Origin: Clostridiales bacterium
GTDB lineage: Bacteria; Bacillota; Clostridia; Saccharofermentanales; DTU023
Reading direction: 5' to 3'
Length of the DNA: 64,000 nucleotides
NCBI GenBank assembly: GCA_004556925.1
Contig: SFFI01000012.1
Location: 1 to 64,000, forward strand
In this document: positions 46,198 through 55,800 of the stretch, piece by piece
How the letters are laid out: each line of letters opens with the position of its first letter
Numbering within the stretch: the first letter of the stretch is position 1
The notes under the pieces: model-generated
Database searches by the model: none
What the model was told of the DNA's origin: nothing
What the model saw: only the letters and a program-made list of their open reading frames with translations
Made by a program: the position numbers and the translations under genes

Positions 46198-47397
46198 TTA
46201 TTCGACGATATCGGAAACAGTACCGGAACCGACGGTCTTACCACCTTCACGGATAGCGAACTTCAGACCCTTTTCCATAGCGACTGGGGTAATCAGTTCA
46301 ACATTAATGGTGACGTGGTCGCCAGGCATGCACATTTCAATGCCTTCAGGCAGGTGGGCAACACCGGTAACGTCAGTTGTACGGAAGTAGAACTGAGGAC
46401 GGTAACCGGTAAAGAAGGGGCTGTGACGGCCACCCTCGTCTTTGGTCAGAACGTAGATCTGAGCAGAGAACTTGGTGTGGGGGTGTACAGAGCCAGGCTT
46501 AGCAATAACTTGGCCGCGCTCAATATCGGTACGGTTAACACCACGGAGGAGCAGACCAACGTTATCGCCAGCTTCGCCTTCGTCCATCATCTTATGGAAC
46601 ATTTCGATACCGGTAACAACAGTCTTAAGAGGCTCATCCTGCAGGCCAACAACCTCAACAGGCTCGTTCATGTGGATGGTACCACGCTCTACACGACCGG
46701 TAGCAACGGTGCCACGGCCAGAGATGGTGAATACGTCTTCGACAGGGAGCAGGAAGGGCTGGTCCACAGGGCGGGCAGGCGTGGGGATAAAGCTATCAAC
46801 TGCCTCCATGAGGTCATTGATGGGCTTGTAAACGTCAGCCTGGGGGTCGGTTTCCGTGGACTCCAGAGCCTGGAGAGCAGAGCCAACGATGATTGGGGTA
46901 TCGTCGCCGGGGAAGTCGTACTCATTGAGGAGTTCGCGAACTTCCATCTCGGTCAGTTCGATCAGTTCGGGGTCAGATTGGTCAGCCTTGTTCAGGAAGA
47001 CTACGATGGCAGGAACACCAACCTGGCGGGCGAGCAGGATGTGCTCACGCGTCTGAGGCATGGGGCCGTCTGCTGCAGATACTACGAGGATAGCACCGTC
47101 CATCTGAGCAGCACCGGTGATCATGTTCTTAATATAGTCGGCGTGCCCCGGGCAGTCTACGTGGGCGTAGTGGCGGTTATCAGTCTCGTACTCAACGTGA
47201 GAAGAGTTGATGGTGATACCACGTTCTCTTTCTTCTGGTGCCTTGTCGATATTGGCATAATCCGTGAAGCTGGCTTCACCCCTAAGGGAGAGAACCTTGG
47301 TGATTGCAGCGGTAAGAGTGGTTTTACCGTGGTCAACGTGACCGATAGTACCCACGTTTACGTGGGGTTTGTTTCTTTCAAATTTGGCTTTGCCCAT
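46198..47397 (-). CDS. tuf: Elongation factor Tu
   Basis: The 399-residue GTPase delivers aminoacyl-tRNA to the ribosome. It has GHVDHGKT (19-26), DCPGHADY and NKAD. Sequence is highly conserved and full length. It follows fusA by 146 bp with a hairpin and a possible extra promoter between. A long plus-strand open frame covering the gene is an antisense artefact. Confidence 0.98.
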   Translation of the reverse strand: MGKAKFERNKPHVNVGTIGHVDHGKTTLTAAITKVLSLRGEASFTDYANIDKAPEERERGITINSSHVEYETDNRHYAHVDCPGHADYIKNMITGAAQMDGAILVVSAADGPMPQTREHILLARQVGVPAIVVFLNKADQSDPELIELTEMEVRELLNEYDFPGDDTPIIVGSALQALESTETDPQADVYKPINDLMEAVDSFIPTPARPVDQPFLLPVEDVFTISGRGTVATGRVERGTIHMNEPVEVVGLQDEPLKTVVTGIEMFHKMMDEGEAGDNVGLLLRGVNRTDIERGQVIAKPGSVHPHTKFSAQIYVLTKDEGGRHSPFFTGYRPQFYFRTTDVTGVAHLPEGIEMCMPGDHVTINVELITPVAMEKGLKFAIREGGKTVGSGTVSDIVE

Positions 47398-47464
47398 TGA
47401 GAACTTCCTCCTTATGTACAGTTATAACTGAAATCTAAATTGGCAATATCCTGTCACTTTATCT

Positions 47465-47492
47465 ATTTTACACATCTAGAGATATTTAGCAA
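47465..47492 (-). promoter_or_regulatory. Possible internal promoter for tuf
   Basis: On the minus strand TTGCTA and TAAAAT are separated by 16 bp, about 70 bp before tuf and after the fusA-tuf hairpin. Confidence 0.4.
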
Positions 47493-47502
47493 TTATCTCC
47501 TG

Positions 47503-47536
47503 GCAAACCGCCGTGTAACAGGCAACGGCGGTTTGC
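47503..47536 (-). terminator. Hairpin between fusA and tuf
   Basis: A perfect 12-bp stem GCAAACCGCCGT/ACGGCGGTTTGC with a 10-base loop has no T-run, so it is probably a processing or partial stop site letting tuf be expressed separately. Confidence 0.55.
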
Positions 47537-47543
47537 AAAATGC

Positions 47544-49610
47544 TTATTGAGTGATTTCTTCGAGTTTGCTCTTGGGAACGGGTTCGAAGTGGTCAGTCTG
47601 CATGACGAAGGTACCGCGGCCCTGGGTGCTGGACCTCAGGCTGGTCGCGTAACCAAACATCTCAGAAAGAGGTACGTAGGCATGAATGTTCATGGCGTTG
47701 GATCTGGCTTCCGTGCCGGTGATTTGGCCCCGGCGGGAGCTGATATCGCCCATAACATCGCCTAAGTATTCCTCAGGCACCACGACGTCAACCTTCATAA
47801 CGGGCTCAAGAAGCACAGGAGAACCCAGTCTCATAGCTTCCTTGAAGCCCATGGATCCTGCAATCTTGAAGGCCATTTCTGAGGAGTCAACCTCGTGGTA
47901 GGAACCATCCACCAGGGTCACCCGGACATCTACGACAGGATAACCTGCGATGGTACCAGACTTCATCGCTTCTTCGACACCTGCTTGTACGGCAGGGATA
48001 TATTCCTTAGGAATGACCCCACCCACAATCTTGTCCACAAACTCAAAGCCTGCACCGGACTCCAAGGGTTCAACTTCCAAGACACAATCACCGTACTGGC
48101 CATGGCCGCCCGATTGACGGACGAAGCGGCCTTGGGCACGTGCAGGCTTGGTAATGGTTTCCTTGAAGGCTACACGAGGCTTACCTACGTTAGCTTCGAC
48201 GCGGAACTCGCGGAAGAGGCGGTCCACAATGACTTCCAAGTGGAGCTCACCCATCCCTGAAATCAGGGTTTGGCCGGTTTCCGTGTCCGTATAGGTACGG
48301 AAAGTAGGATCTTCTTCTGCTAGCTTAAGCAGGGCAACCGTCATCTTCTCTTGAGAGGCCTTGGACTTAGGCTCAATAGCGACGGAGATAACCGGCTCTG
48401 GGAATTCCATAGACTCCAAAATGATCGGGCTTTCTTCCGTACACAAGCTGTCACCAGTACCGGTGTCCTTGAGCCCAACTGCCGCTACGATATCACCGGC
48501 ATAGACCTTATCAATATCTTCGCGGTGGTTAGCGTGCATCAAGAGTAGGCGGCCGATCCGCTCACGCTTGCCTTTACTCGTGTTGTAGACGTAAGAACCA
48601 GCCTCTAGGGTACCGGAGTAAACCCGGAAGAAGCACAGCTTACCCACGTAGGGGTCCGTCATGATCTTGAAAGCCAAGGCGGAGAAGGGTTCTTCGTCCG
48701 AAGCGTGGCGCTTCTCTTCTTCTTCCGTATCAGGGTTGACACCCTTAATGGCCTCAATATCCAGAGGTGAAGGCATGTAATCTACAATGGCATCCAAGAG
48801 CATTTGTACGCCCTTGTTGCGGTAAGAAGATCCGCAGGTTACAGGAACAATTTCATTGGTAACCGTAGCCTTACGCAGGGCCTTACGCAGCTCTTGCTCC
48901 GTAATTTCCTCCTCGGCCAGATACTTATCGGATAGTTCTTCATCCGTCTCGCAAATAGCTTCGATTAAATCCTCGTGCCATTTTTGAGCAATTTCCTGCA
49001 AGTCCTCAGGTATCTCTTCGACAACAAAGGTTTTGCCCTGGTCGTCGGCCTCATAGAGTTCAGCCTTCATGGTCATGAGATCAATGATGCCCCGGAAGTT
49101 GTCCTCTTTGCCGATAGGCAGTTGAATGGGAACAGCATTCGCGCCTAAGCGCTCCTTCATCATGTCTACGACGTTAAAGAAATTAGCGCCCAAGACGTCC
49201 ATCTTATTGACATAGGCCATGCGGGGAACCTTGTAGGTATCCGCTTGGCGCCAAACCGTTTCAGTTTGAGGCTCTACGCCACTCTTGGCATCTAGGACGG
49301 TAACAGCACCGTCAAGCACACGCAGAGAACGTTCAACCTCAACAGTAAAGTCAACGTGTCCCGGTGTGTCAATGATGTTAATGCGGCAATGTCTCCACTG
49401 GGCAGTGGTCGCGGCGGATTGAATCGTAATTCCCCGCTCTTGTTCCTGCTCCATGAAGTCCATGGTGGCAGCGCCCTCATGGGTCTCACCCAGACGATGG
49501 ATTTTGCCTGTATAGTACAAGATCCGTTCTGTAGTGGTGGTCTTACCAGCATCAATATGGGCCATGATGCCAATATTTCTCGTATCTTTAATTGAGAATT
49601 GTCTGGCCAT
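47544..49610 (-). CDS. fusA: Elongation factor G
   Basis: The 688-residue translocase has [16 protein letters not shown] and NKMD GTPase motifs and all EF-G domains. The ATG at 49610 ([14 protein letters not shown]) has AAGGAG ten bases upstream; the upstream TTG adding SHM is not needed. It stands in the usual rpsL-rpsG-fusA-tuf order. Confidence 0.98.
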   Translation of the reverse strand: MARQFSIKDTRNIGIMAHIDAGKTTTTERILYYTGKIHRLGETHEGAATMDFMEQEQERGITIQSAATTAQWRHCRINIIDTPGHVDFTVEVERSLRVLDGAVTVLDAKSGVEPQTETVWRQADTYKVPRMAYVNKMDVLGANFFNVVDMMKERLGANAVPIQLPIGKEDNFRGIIDLMTMKAELYEADDQGKTFVVEEIPEDLQEIAQKWHEDLIEAICETDEELSDKYLAEEEITEQELRKALRKATVTNEIVPVTCGSSYRNKGVQMLLDAIVDYMPSPLDIEAIKGVNPDTEEEEKRHASDEEPFSALAFKIMTDPYVGKLCFFRVYSGTLEAGSYVYNTSKGKRERIGRLLLMHANHREDIDKVYAGDIVAAVGLKDTGTGDSLCTEESPIILESMEFPEPVISVAIEPKSKASQEKMTVALLKLAEEDPTFRTYTDTETGQTLISGMGELHLEVIVDRLFREFRVEANVGKPRVAFKETITKPARAQGRFVRQSGGHGQYGDCVLEVEPLESGAGFEFVDKIVGGVIPKEYIPAVQAGVEEAMKSGTIAGYPVVDVRVTLVDGSYHEVDSSEMAFKIAGSMGFKEAMRLGSPVLLEPVMKVDVVVPEEYLGDVMGDISSRRGQITGTEARSNAMNIHAYVPLSEMFGYATSLRSSTQGRGTFVMQTDHFEPVPKSKLEEITQ

Positions 49611-49645
49611 GTGGCTCAAACTCCTTTCTCCGGTGAAAAGCCGGA

Positions 49646-50116
49646 CTACCAGCGATAATGGGCAAAGGCACGGTTGGCCTCAGCTGCCCTGTGCATTTCT
49701 TCCTTGCGTCTGTAGGCTGCACCCTGGCCGTTAACAGCATCCATAATTTCCGCCGCGAGGCGTTCTTTCATGGTGCGTTCGTTCCGATCACGCGCAGCAG
49801 TAACAATCCAGCGCAAGGCTAAGGTTTGCCTTCTCTCGGGTCTGACTTCGATAGGGACCTGGTAGTTAGAACCACCAACCCGGCGAGCCTTAACTTCGAG
49901 GACAGGCATGACATTTTCTAGTGCTTTGTTAAAAGTCTCAATACCTTCTTCACCAGTTTTATCCTTGATGATGTCGAAGGAACAATAAACAATTCTTTGA
50001 GCGAGACCCTTCTTACCGTCCAGCATGACCGTATTGATCAGCTTGGCGACCTTGAGGTCGTGGTAAACGGGGTCAGGTAAGATTTCTCTTTTGGGGACAT
50101 GACCTTTTCTAGGCAT
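49646..50116 (-). CDS. rpsG: Ribosomal protein S7
   Basis: The 156-residue protein organises the 3' domain of 16S rRNA. It begins [20 protein letters not shown] and has normal family length. It lies between rpsL and fusA, 151 bp after rpsL. That gap contains GCCCTC/AGGGC-like pairing and may be the site where S7 autoregulates the operon. Confidence 0.98.
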   Translation of the reverse strand: MPRKGHVPKREILPDPVYHDLKVAKLINTVMLDGKKGLAQRIVYCSFDIIKDKTGEEGIETFNKALENVMPVLEVKARRVGGSNYQVPIEVRPERRQTLALRWIVTAARDRNERTMKERLAAEIMDAVNGQGAAYRRKEEMHRAAEANRAFAHYRW

Positions 50117-50267
50117 CTTGCTTCCCTCCTTTCATGATTATGCGGATTATCCGAAATCATAGGTACTCACGTGTTATTACGTGTGTGCCAATCACCATGT
50201 CGCCCTTTGACCTATATGTAAAAGAGGGCAGATGATTGTGAAAACACGTCAACACAACTGCCGAAGC

Positions 50268-50687
50268 TTACTTCGCAGACTTGGGTCGTTTGGTACCGTA
50301 TTTGGACCGGCCTTGGGCACGGTTGTTGACTCCGGCAGCATCCAGGGTTCCCCGTACGACGTGGTAACGTACACCAGGGAGGTCTTTAACCCTACCACCA
50401 CGCACTAAGACGACGCTGTGCTCCTGGAGGTTGTGACCAATGCCAGGGATATAAGCGGATACTTCTTGCTGGTTGGTGAGGCGGACACGGGCCACTTTAC
50501 GCAGGGCAGAGTTAGGTTTTTTCGGGGTACTTGTTTTGACCACGGTGCAAACTCCGCGCTTCTGGGGGGAATTGTAGTGAGAATAGTTGTTCTTAATCGT
50601 ATTCATCCCTACGCCCAGGGCTGGTGCCTTAGACTTTTCCTTTTTGCTCTGACGACCTTGTTTAACCAGTTGGTTGAATGTAGGCAT
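50268..50687 (-). CDS. rpsL: Ribosomal protein S12
   Basis: The 139-residue decoding-centre protein begins [20 protein letters not shown]. The streptomycin-site lysines in STPKKPNSA and [12 protein letters not shown] are the sensitive wild type. It heads the str operon, under a strong promoter at 50750-50779. Confidence 0.98.
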   Translation of the reverse strand: MPTFNQLVKQGRQSKKEKSKAPALGVGMNTIKNNYSHYNSPQKRGVCTVVKTSTPKKPNSALRKVARVRLTNQQEVSAYIPGIGHNLQEHSVVLVRGGRVKDLPGVRYHVVRGTLDAAGVNNRAQGRSKYGTKRPKSAK

Positions 50688-50715
50688 CTGACATCTCCTT
50701 TCTTAAAATTTTTGT

Positions 50716-50741
50716 CCATAAAAAAGCCCCTGACGGGCTTT
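50716..50741 (-). terminator. Terminator-like hairpin at the start of the rpsL transcript
   Basis: On the minus strand AAAGCCC-gtcag-GGGCTTT is followed by TTTTATGG. It begins only a few bases after the predicted transcription start, so it could attenuate the str operon or cap its 5' end. Confidence 0.6.
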
Positions 50742-50749
50742 GACGACTT

Positions 50750-50779
50750 ATTCTAACAAAATTAACCTGTTCTTGTAAA
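50750..50779 (-). promoter_or_regulatory. str operon promoter
   Basis: On the minus strand TTTACA, an 18-bp spacer ending TGT, and TAGAAT form an extended -10 promoter about 60 bp before rpsL. Confidence 0.65.
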
Positions 50780-50804
50780 CGTAATATGCCCTAGCAAGTG
50801 CATG

Positions 50805-50846
50805 AAAAACCGGGAAAATAGAGACTCTTATTCTCTTTTTTCCCCG
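50805..50846 (-). terminator. Terminator after the second sortase gene
   Basis: Arms CGGGGAAAAaAGAG and CTCTaTTTTCCCG are followed on the minus strand by GTTTTTCATG. It ends the pilus locus. Confidence 0.7.
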
Positions 50847-50873
50847 AAACTCATCTTGAACTTCTAACAATTA

Positions 50874-51569
50874 CTAATTATGGGAGGGGATGACAGCTAG
50901 ATAGCCATCTTCTACAAAGCGATAGGCATAGCGCGCCAAACCATTGTAGGCACAAGTAAAGAGGGTAAGATCCCAGCCATCTTTGAAAACCATATTTTCT
51001 ACGTCTGTGGGTTGGAGGTATTCTTGTTCCTGGAAGCGATAAGTAAAGGTATTGCCAGCACAATCAATAAAGCGGGCCGTATCCCCTTCTTCCAGTTCCG
51101 TTAGGCCCCCAAATTGGAAGGGATAGTCATGAGAGCAAAAAACCGCATCTTTACGGTAAATAGATCCATGATAATAGCAGGGGAAACGCTTCAATTTATC
51201 ATAGTCCCAAGTGGACAAGATGGGCAGGACTAGGCCGGTCCGGGGAACTTCTAGAACGCCAATGATTTCCTCTCCCTCCACTTGAGCCACGGGCATAGGC
51301 CAGTCGGGATCTGGCCGCTGACCGCTAGGAGTTGTTTCTCCTTGATGTATGGCCTCCTGGATCTGGGGAGGCAGGGCGTGAATGGCTGCAGCCGTAGCTT
51401 GCTCCGCCTGATGGGCCTGCCAAATATTGTAGAGGCTTAGGCCAGACGCCAGTAACAGGAAAACAAAGGCCAGGACAAAAAACCAAAAACCAGGTCGACG
51501 ACGCCTAGCACGAGGGACAGGCGCTGGTGAAGCGCTATTATCTGTAGGGAACTCTTGCTTGTGTAACAC
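50874..51569 (-). CDS. Sortase
   Basis: The 231-residue transpeptidase anchors surface proteins to the wall or polymerises pilins. A basic N-terminus and one membrane helix (about 27-48) precede the sortase barrel. The catalytic triad is His147 in FCSHDY, Cys206 in LFTCAYN and Arg213 in LARYAYR. It lacks the C-terminal membrane helix of class C sortases, so it may be a housekeeping or class B/D-like type. It follows the signal peptidase gene by 12 bp and ends the pilus operon. Confidence 0.88.
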   Translation of the reverse strand: MLHKQEFPTDNSASPAPVPRARRRRPGFWFFVLAFVFLLLASGLSLYNIWQAHQAEQATAAAIHALPPQIQEAIHQGETTPSGQRPDPDWPMPVAQVEGEEIIGVLEVPRTGLVLPILSTWDYDKLKRFPCYYHGSIYRKDAVFCSHDYPFQFGGLTELEEGDTARFIDCAGNTFTYRFQEQEYLQPTDVENMVFKDGWDLTLFTCAYNGLARYAYRFVEDGYLAVIPSHN

Positions 51570-51581
51570 GGGATCACCGGC

Positions 51582-52439
51582 CTAGTGTAAGGGACCTAAC
51601 TCCTTCAGTGGCCAGATCCGATAGATCAGCCGACCGACTATTTGCTCATCTGCAATACAGCCTATGGCTTCCTTGCGGGAGTCCACAGATGTTGACCGGT
51701 GGTCACCCATAACAAAGATTCGACCCTCCGGAACTTGGTAGGGTAAGGAAATATCAGTATCCCCATACGCTTTTTCCATAACATAGGGCTCAGTTAATAC
51801 TTCCCCATTCACTTTTACATTACCCTCGTGGTCAATATCTATCCAATCACCTGGGTTGCCAATAACACGTTTAATGAGAACCTTATTATTGTAGTAAAAA
51901 GCAATAATATCCCCGACCTTATATTGGCCATTATGGAGAGATACGAGGATTTCTCCATCTTCTAGGGTTGGGTTCATGGAATTGCCATAGACCTGGAGGA
52001 CAGGCAACCAGAGGGTGGCAACCAGGACCGCAATGGCCGCGACAACGACCAGGCTAAAAAAGGTACTACGCAGGGCATGGCGGTAGCGTTCCTGATAGCG
52101 GACACGGGAAAGTTCGGCCTCTAGAGCTTTTTTGCGTTGCCCTAAGGGCAGGGCCGATAATTCTTCCAAGACCTCTGAGGATTCCTGGTCTGCCTTACTT
52201 TTTCGGGTCCGGCGTTTAGACGCCAGACCATCAAGTTCTTGTCGGATGGCCTCTTGCTTCAGCATCGCCTCGCCCATGGCCTGGACCTCTGCTTTTTGTT
52301 TAGCTTGCTTTGGCCCAGCCTTTTTTTTAGATGGGTATTCAGCCTTCGACCGAACGAAGGCAGGGCTTGGTCCTCTCCTATTCACAGGAAGACTAGGTTG
52401 GGGACTTGGCCCAAGGGTTACACGTTCCCTGTCATTCAT
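51582..52439 (-). CDS. lepB: Type I signal peptidase of the pilus locus
   Basis: The 285-residue enzyme cuts signal peptides of secreted proteins, probably the pilins encoded upstream. Catalytic Ser154 lies in GNSMNPTLEDGE and Lys190 in VLIKRVIGNPGD, with GDHRSTSVDSR near the end. The membrane helix is at about 126-146. The first 120 residues are a basic, charged extension unlike ordinary LepB of about 180-200 residues. In streptococcal pilus loci a LepB-like SipA helps pilus assembly, and the context suggests a similar role here. Start overlaps the preceding gene by 1 bp. Confidence 0.9.
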   Translation of the reverse strand: MNDRERVTLGPSPQPSLPVNRRGPSPAFVRSKAEYPSKKKAGPKQAKQKAEVQAMGEAMLKQEAIRQELDGLASKRRTRKSKADQESSEVLEELSALPLGQRKKALEAELSRVRYQERYRHALRSTFFSLVVVAAIAVLVATLWLPVLQVYGNSMNPTLEDGEILVSLHNGQYKVGDIIAFYYNNKVLIKRVIGNPGDWIDIDHEGNVKVNGEVLTEPYVMEKAYGDTDISLPYQVPEGRIFVMGDHRSTSVDSRKEAIGCIADEQIVGRLIYRIWPLKELGPLH

Positions 52440-52834
52440 TAGCCTTCTCTACCTTCCGGGTCCCAGTTTTCCGGCATCTGACTATGAGGAGCCATGAGGG
52501 GCTCCATTTTGTCTAGCCTGGGAGCTTGAGACCATGGCCTTTCCTGAGGCCTGTTTGACCTCTGGAGGAAGTCTTGCGAAGAGGCGGTGGTCCTGATCGG
52601 ACACTCCCGCCGCACTGGAGGCCTGTTAGGGATCCGGGCTGGGGGCATCTCCCTATAAGGACCTCTGGGCTGATCAGGCGGGGTTAGCCTGGTCCCCTTG
52701 TCCCCCTTGGCACGCTCCAGCTGAAAGTTCAGCTGGTCGATTTTCTCCAAAAGGCGCTCATTTTCCTCCACCTGGGCAATAAGCATTTCAAGAAGGTCCA
52801 GACGTTTTAACTTTTTAAGACTCTGATAAGCCAT
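52439..52834 (-). CDS. Hypothetical coiled-coil protein of the pilus locus
   Basis: The 131-residue protein has an N-terminal helix MAYQSLKKLKRLDLLEMLIA followed by a heptad-like QVEENERLLEKIDQLNFQLE segment, predicting a short coiled coil. The rest is proline- and arginine-rich and disordered. No signal peptide or known domain was recognised. It is tightly linked between the giant adhesin and lepB, so a cytoplasmic scaffold or regulator of surface assembly is possible but unproven. Confidence 0.7.
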   Translation of the reverse strand: MAYQSLKKLKRLDLLEMLIAQVEENERLLEKIDQLNFQLERAKGDKGTRLTPPDQPRGPYREMPPARIPNRPPVRRECPIRTTASSQDFLQRSNRPQERPWSQAPRLDKMEPLMAPHSQMPENWDPEGREG

Positions 52835-52849
52835 AGGCGACGTCTTTCC

Positions 52850-55800
52850 TTAATAGCTATAGGCCCGACGGCGGCGCCAGAGACCGAGGAAGGCCAGACT
52901 CATGAGGCCTAAACCTCCTAGCAGGTAGGGCAGGGTACCCATCCCACCCGTTTCTGGCAGAACTCCTCCCGCCTCAACATCGTTGCTGACCATGGCCCAG
53001 GCATCTGAACCGTCCACTTCTGGCCAGGATGCTTGGGGAGCACCCGTCTGACCACGGAGGAGGAGGGTCTTGGCGCCCTCATCCGCAAAATAATAGGACC
53101 GCTCAAGCAAAATAGGCTCAGGGTAGCTAATAGCATAGCCGGCAGGGGCCCGGAGTTCCCGGAGGAGATATTGGTTGGCCTTTAGGCCTTCAAAACGAAG
53201 GCTGGCCGGGAGCTTGTTTTGAAGATTAGTCACAAGTCCTTTCAGGGCTGCCTCTTCTTCAGTTGTCAGGCCCATCAAGCTACCGCTCCAAGTCGTCTCA
53301 GGCGGATGGGGCGTAAAGCTTTGTGGGCTAGTCGCTCCCGTCTCCTCTACGGCTTTGAGGTAGAAGGTCTGGCCCGTCTTGGGGTCGACCATACTGGGGT
53401 TTAGACCAGACAAGAAATTGTACTTGGACTTAATAGCCTGCAAGTCTGCCTGGCTTAACTGCTCAGATTGGAGGGGGGAATACAGGCCAAAGACCGCGCC
53501 AGCAAGGCTGGGTAGGCTCTGGTCTTCCGTAGAGGCCGCCTGCCCATCCAACTTCAGAAGGTTAATCGCCCAGGGCCTGCCGACGTTAGTTGCCGTGAAG
53601 CTGATCTGGGTCTCACCCCCCGCAAAGGCGGAGGAAGAAAGCCAGAGGGCTGGGTAGGAAGAAGTGGGCAAGCTACTGGCCTGGCTCACTTTGACATCCT
53701 GGATATTGGATTCCAAGTCTTGGAAGCTAGAGAGCGAGTCCTCATGGATCTTGCCATCAGGTCCTAAATAGTAGGGCCGGCCTGTTGAAGGATTCATAAT
53801 CTCCATCAGGTAGACATCGCTATCTTGAGTCTGGCCAATCTGGTCGAATGCCAAGCCACGGCTAGTACCATTTGGCAGGGTAGTCGGGACCATGGATAGC
53901 GTTCCGGAGGCCGCGCCTACAGAAAGCTTAGGCGCATAGATCTGATAGACCGAAGACAGGGCATCACCAGATCCCACGGTGAGCTTAGCATCGATGGTTT
54001 GATACATGCTTGCCAGATCCTGACCTTCCAAAGTCTCTAGAAAATCAAGGGACTGGGCCAGCTGGCTGGCATACTGTTTGCTTGTATCCATCTTACTCTC
54101 TTTAATCGCAAGGAAGAGGTAGGACTTCTCCCCTTCTTCTGCCATGAGAGGGAATTGGTTATTGGCATAGAGCCGGCGTTTTTCGAGCACGGGAGCCTGG
54201 GCCCCAGGGAGGCGGATGCCTACCTTTTGGGGCTCGGCCTCAAGATAAACAGGATCTCCTGTCTCATTTGGCTGGTAGGTATGGTAACGGTAGCCGAAGC
54301 TATTCCAGGCGATTTGCTCTTCCGTCCGCGGCTTATAAGAAGCGTCAATCTCTGCATCATAAGACACGGACACCACCGCATTAGCAGGAATCAAGGCGTC
54401 TGTCGTCTCAGGGGAGGTGTAGGTCGATTGGTCACGCAAGATAAGCCGGAAGGACCGGTCCTTTTGTGGGTTATAGCTATTGTGCCAGTCGAGATCTTCT
54501 GGAACCCGACCAGTGCTATCTCGTTTAACTTGGTAGTCCGGATTGCGGCCGAATAGAGTCTTTTCACTATATTGAACCTGGTACTGACCCTTACTCAAAG
54601 ATCTGACAATAGGCTGACCGCTAGAATCTTTTAAAGCACTCCCTTCTTCATCATAGAGGGCCACCTGAACCTTAAGATATTGGTCAGGGTCAAGGAGATT
54701 AACCTGGAAATCACTCTCTCTTTGGGCCGGCTTCCAGCTGAAGAAGTCATCTACCTGGGGCAAGTTATCTACCATAACCAGGTCATCAATATAGGCACTC
54801 TTGCTGTAGTTCTTCACCTCTAGGGTATAGCGGACCAAAGTTGAAGCATTGGGTAGGTCAATCATATTAGGCAAGGTGCTAACTGAGTTCGCTTGCAGGA
54901 GGAGGGGGTTCCCCTCGGCCGTATTGCTTTTGCCCTTGCTGTCTTTATACACCGCATGCGTATCCGTGAGTTGGGTCACCTGCTTGCGGGAGGATGTGGC
55001 AGACTTGCCAAAAACGGGGGCAAAGGCACCATCATAAACAGATGGGCCGCCCAAGTCCCCTACTTGGCCATTACCGCGGTCATAACTACCGCTCGTGGCC
55101 TTGTCCACCAGTGGTACGCTAGGCGTGAGCCGGGCCACATTTTCGTACAGTTTAGGCTGGGCCTTGTCTCTTGAATGGACAGAGGTCGTCAGGTCAAAAC
55201 GCGGATAGTCGTGTAAAGCAACTGGATTTACTTTTGCTCTATATGAATTGTATATGCCAGGATAGGCAAAGCCAAAGAAACCCGGCTCCGGCGTAAGGGT
55301 CACCTGTTGATATTGGACACCCTCTCGGTCAATTTCCTGAATTCTCACTTTGAAGGCCGGTGTTTCCTTGTCTCCGGCTGACCCTAAACTAGCCTCTTGG
55401 TCCAAGCCAACAGTAATCTCTTGATGGAGGGCGCCTGCTTTTTCAAACTTAAGTGGGGGGCGATCTAGGGTAATTCTGAACTGTTTAGGTGTTGCCTCGC
55501 TTTCCTCAATCTTAAAGCTGTAGTAGATGTCCTTATCAGTAATAGTCGTGAATAGGTCATTTTCCTTCTCATAGCCAGCGGGGTAAAAACGGATCTCATC
55601 AAAACCATAGGGTTTTTCAACACTATCGGTAAAGCTCCAGTCTTGTACAACACCAGATTTATGGTCAAGATCGACCCGCCACTGCAGCTGTTCTTCAGCC
55701 TTATAGTAGCCAGACTGAACATAGGCCGGACGTCCTTCGGGGTCTTGGCTATCCTGGAATGTGCCTATATGATCGGGATCCAGGCGAGAACCTAGATATC

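Noticed and set aside
46315..47400. 361-codon plus-strand open frame over tuf
   Set aside because: It is fully antisense to the highly conserved tuf gene and reflects tuf codon bias.
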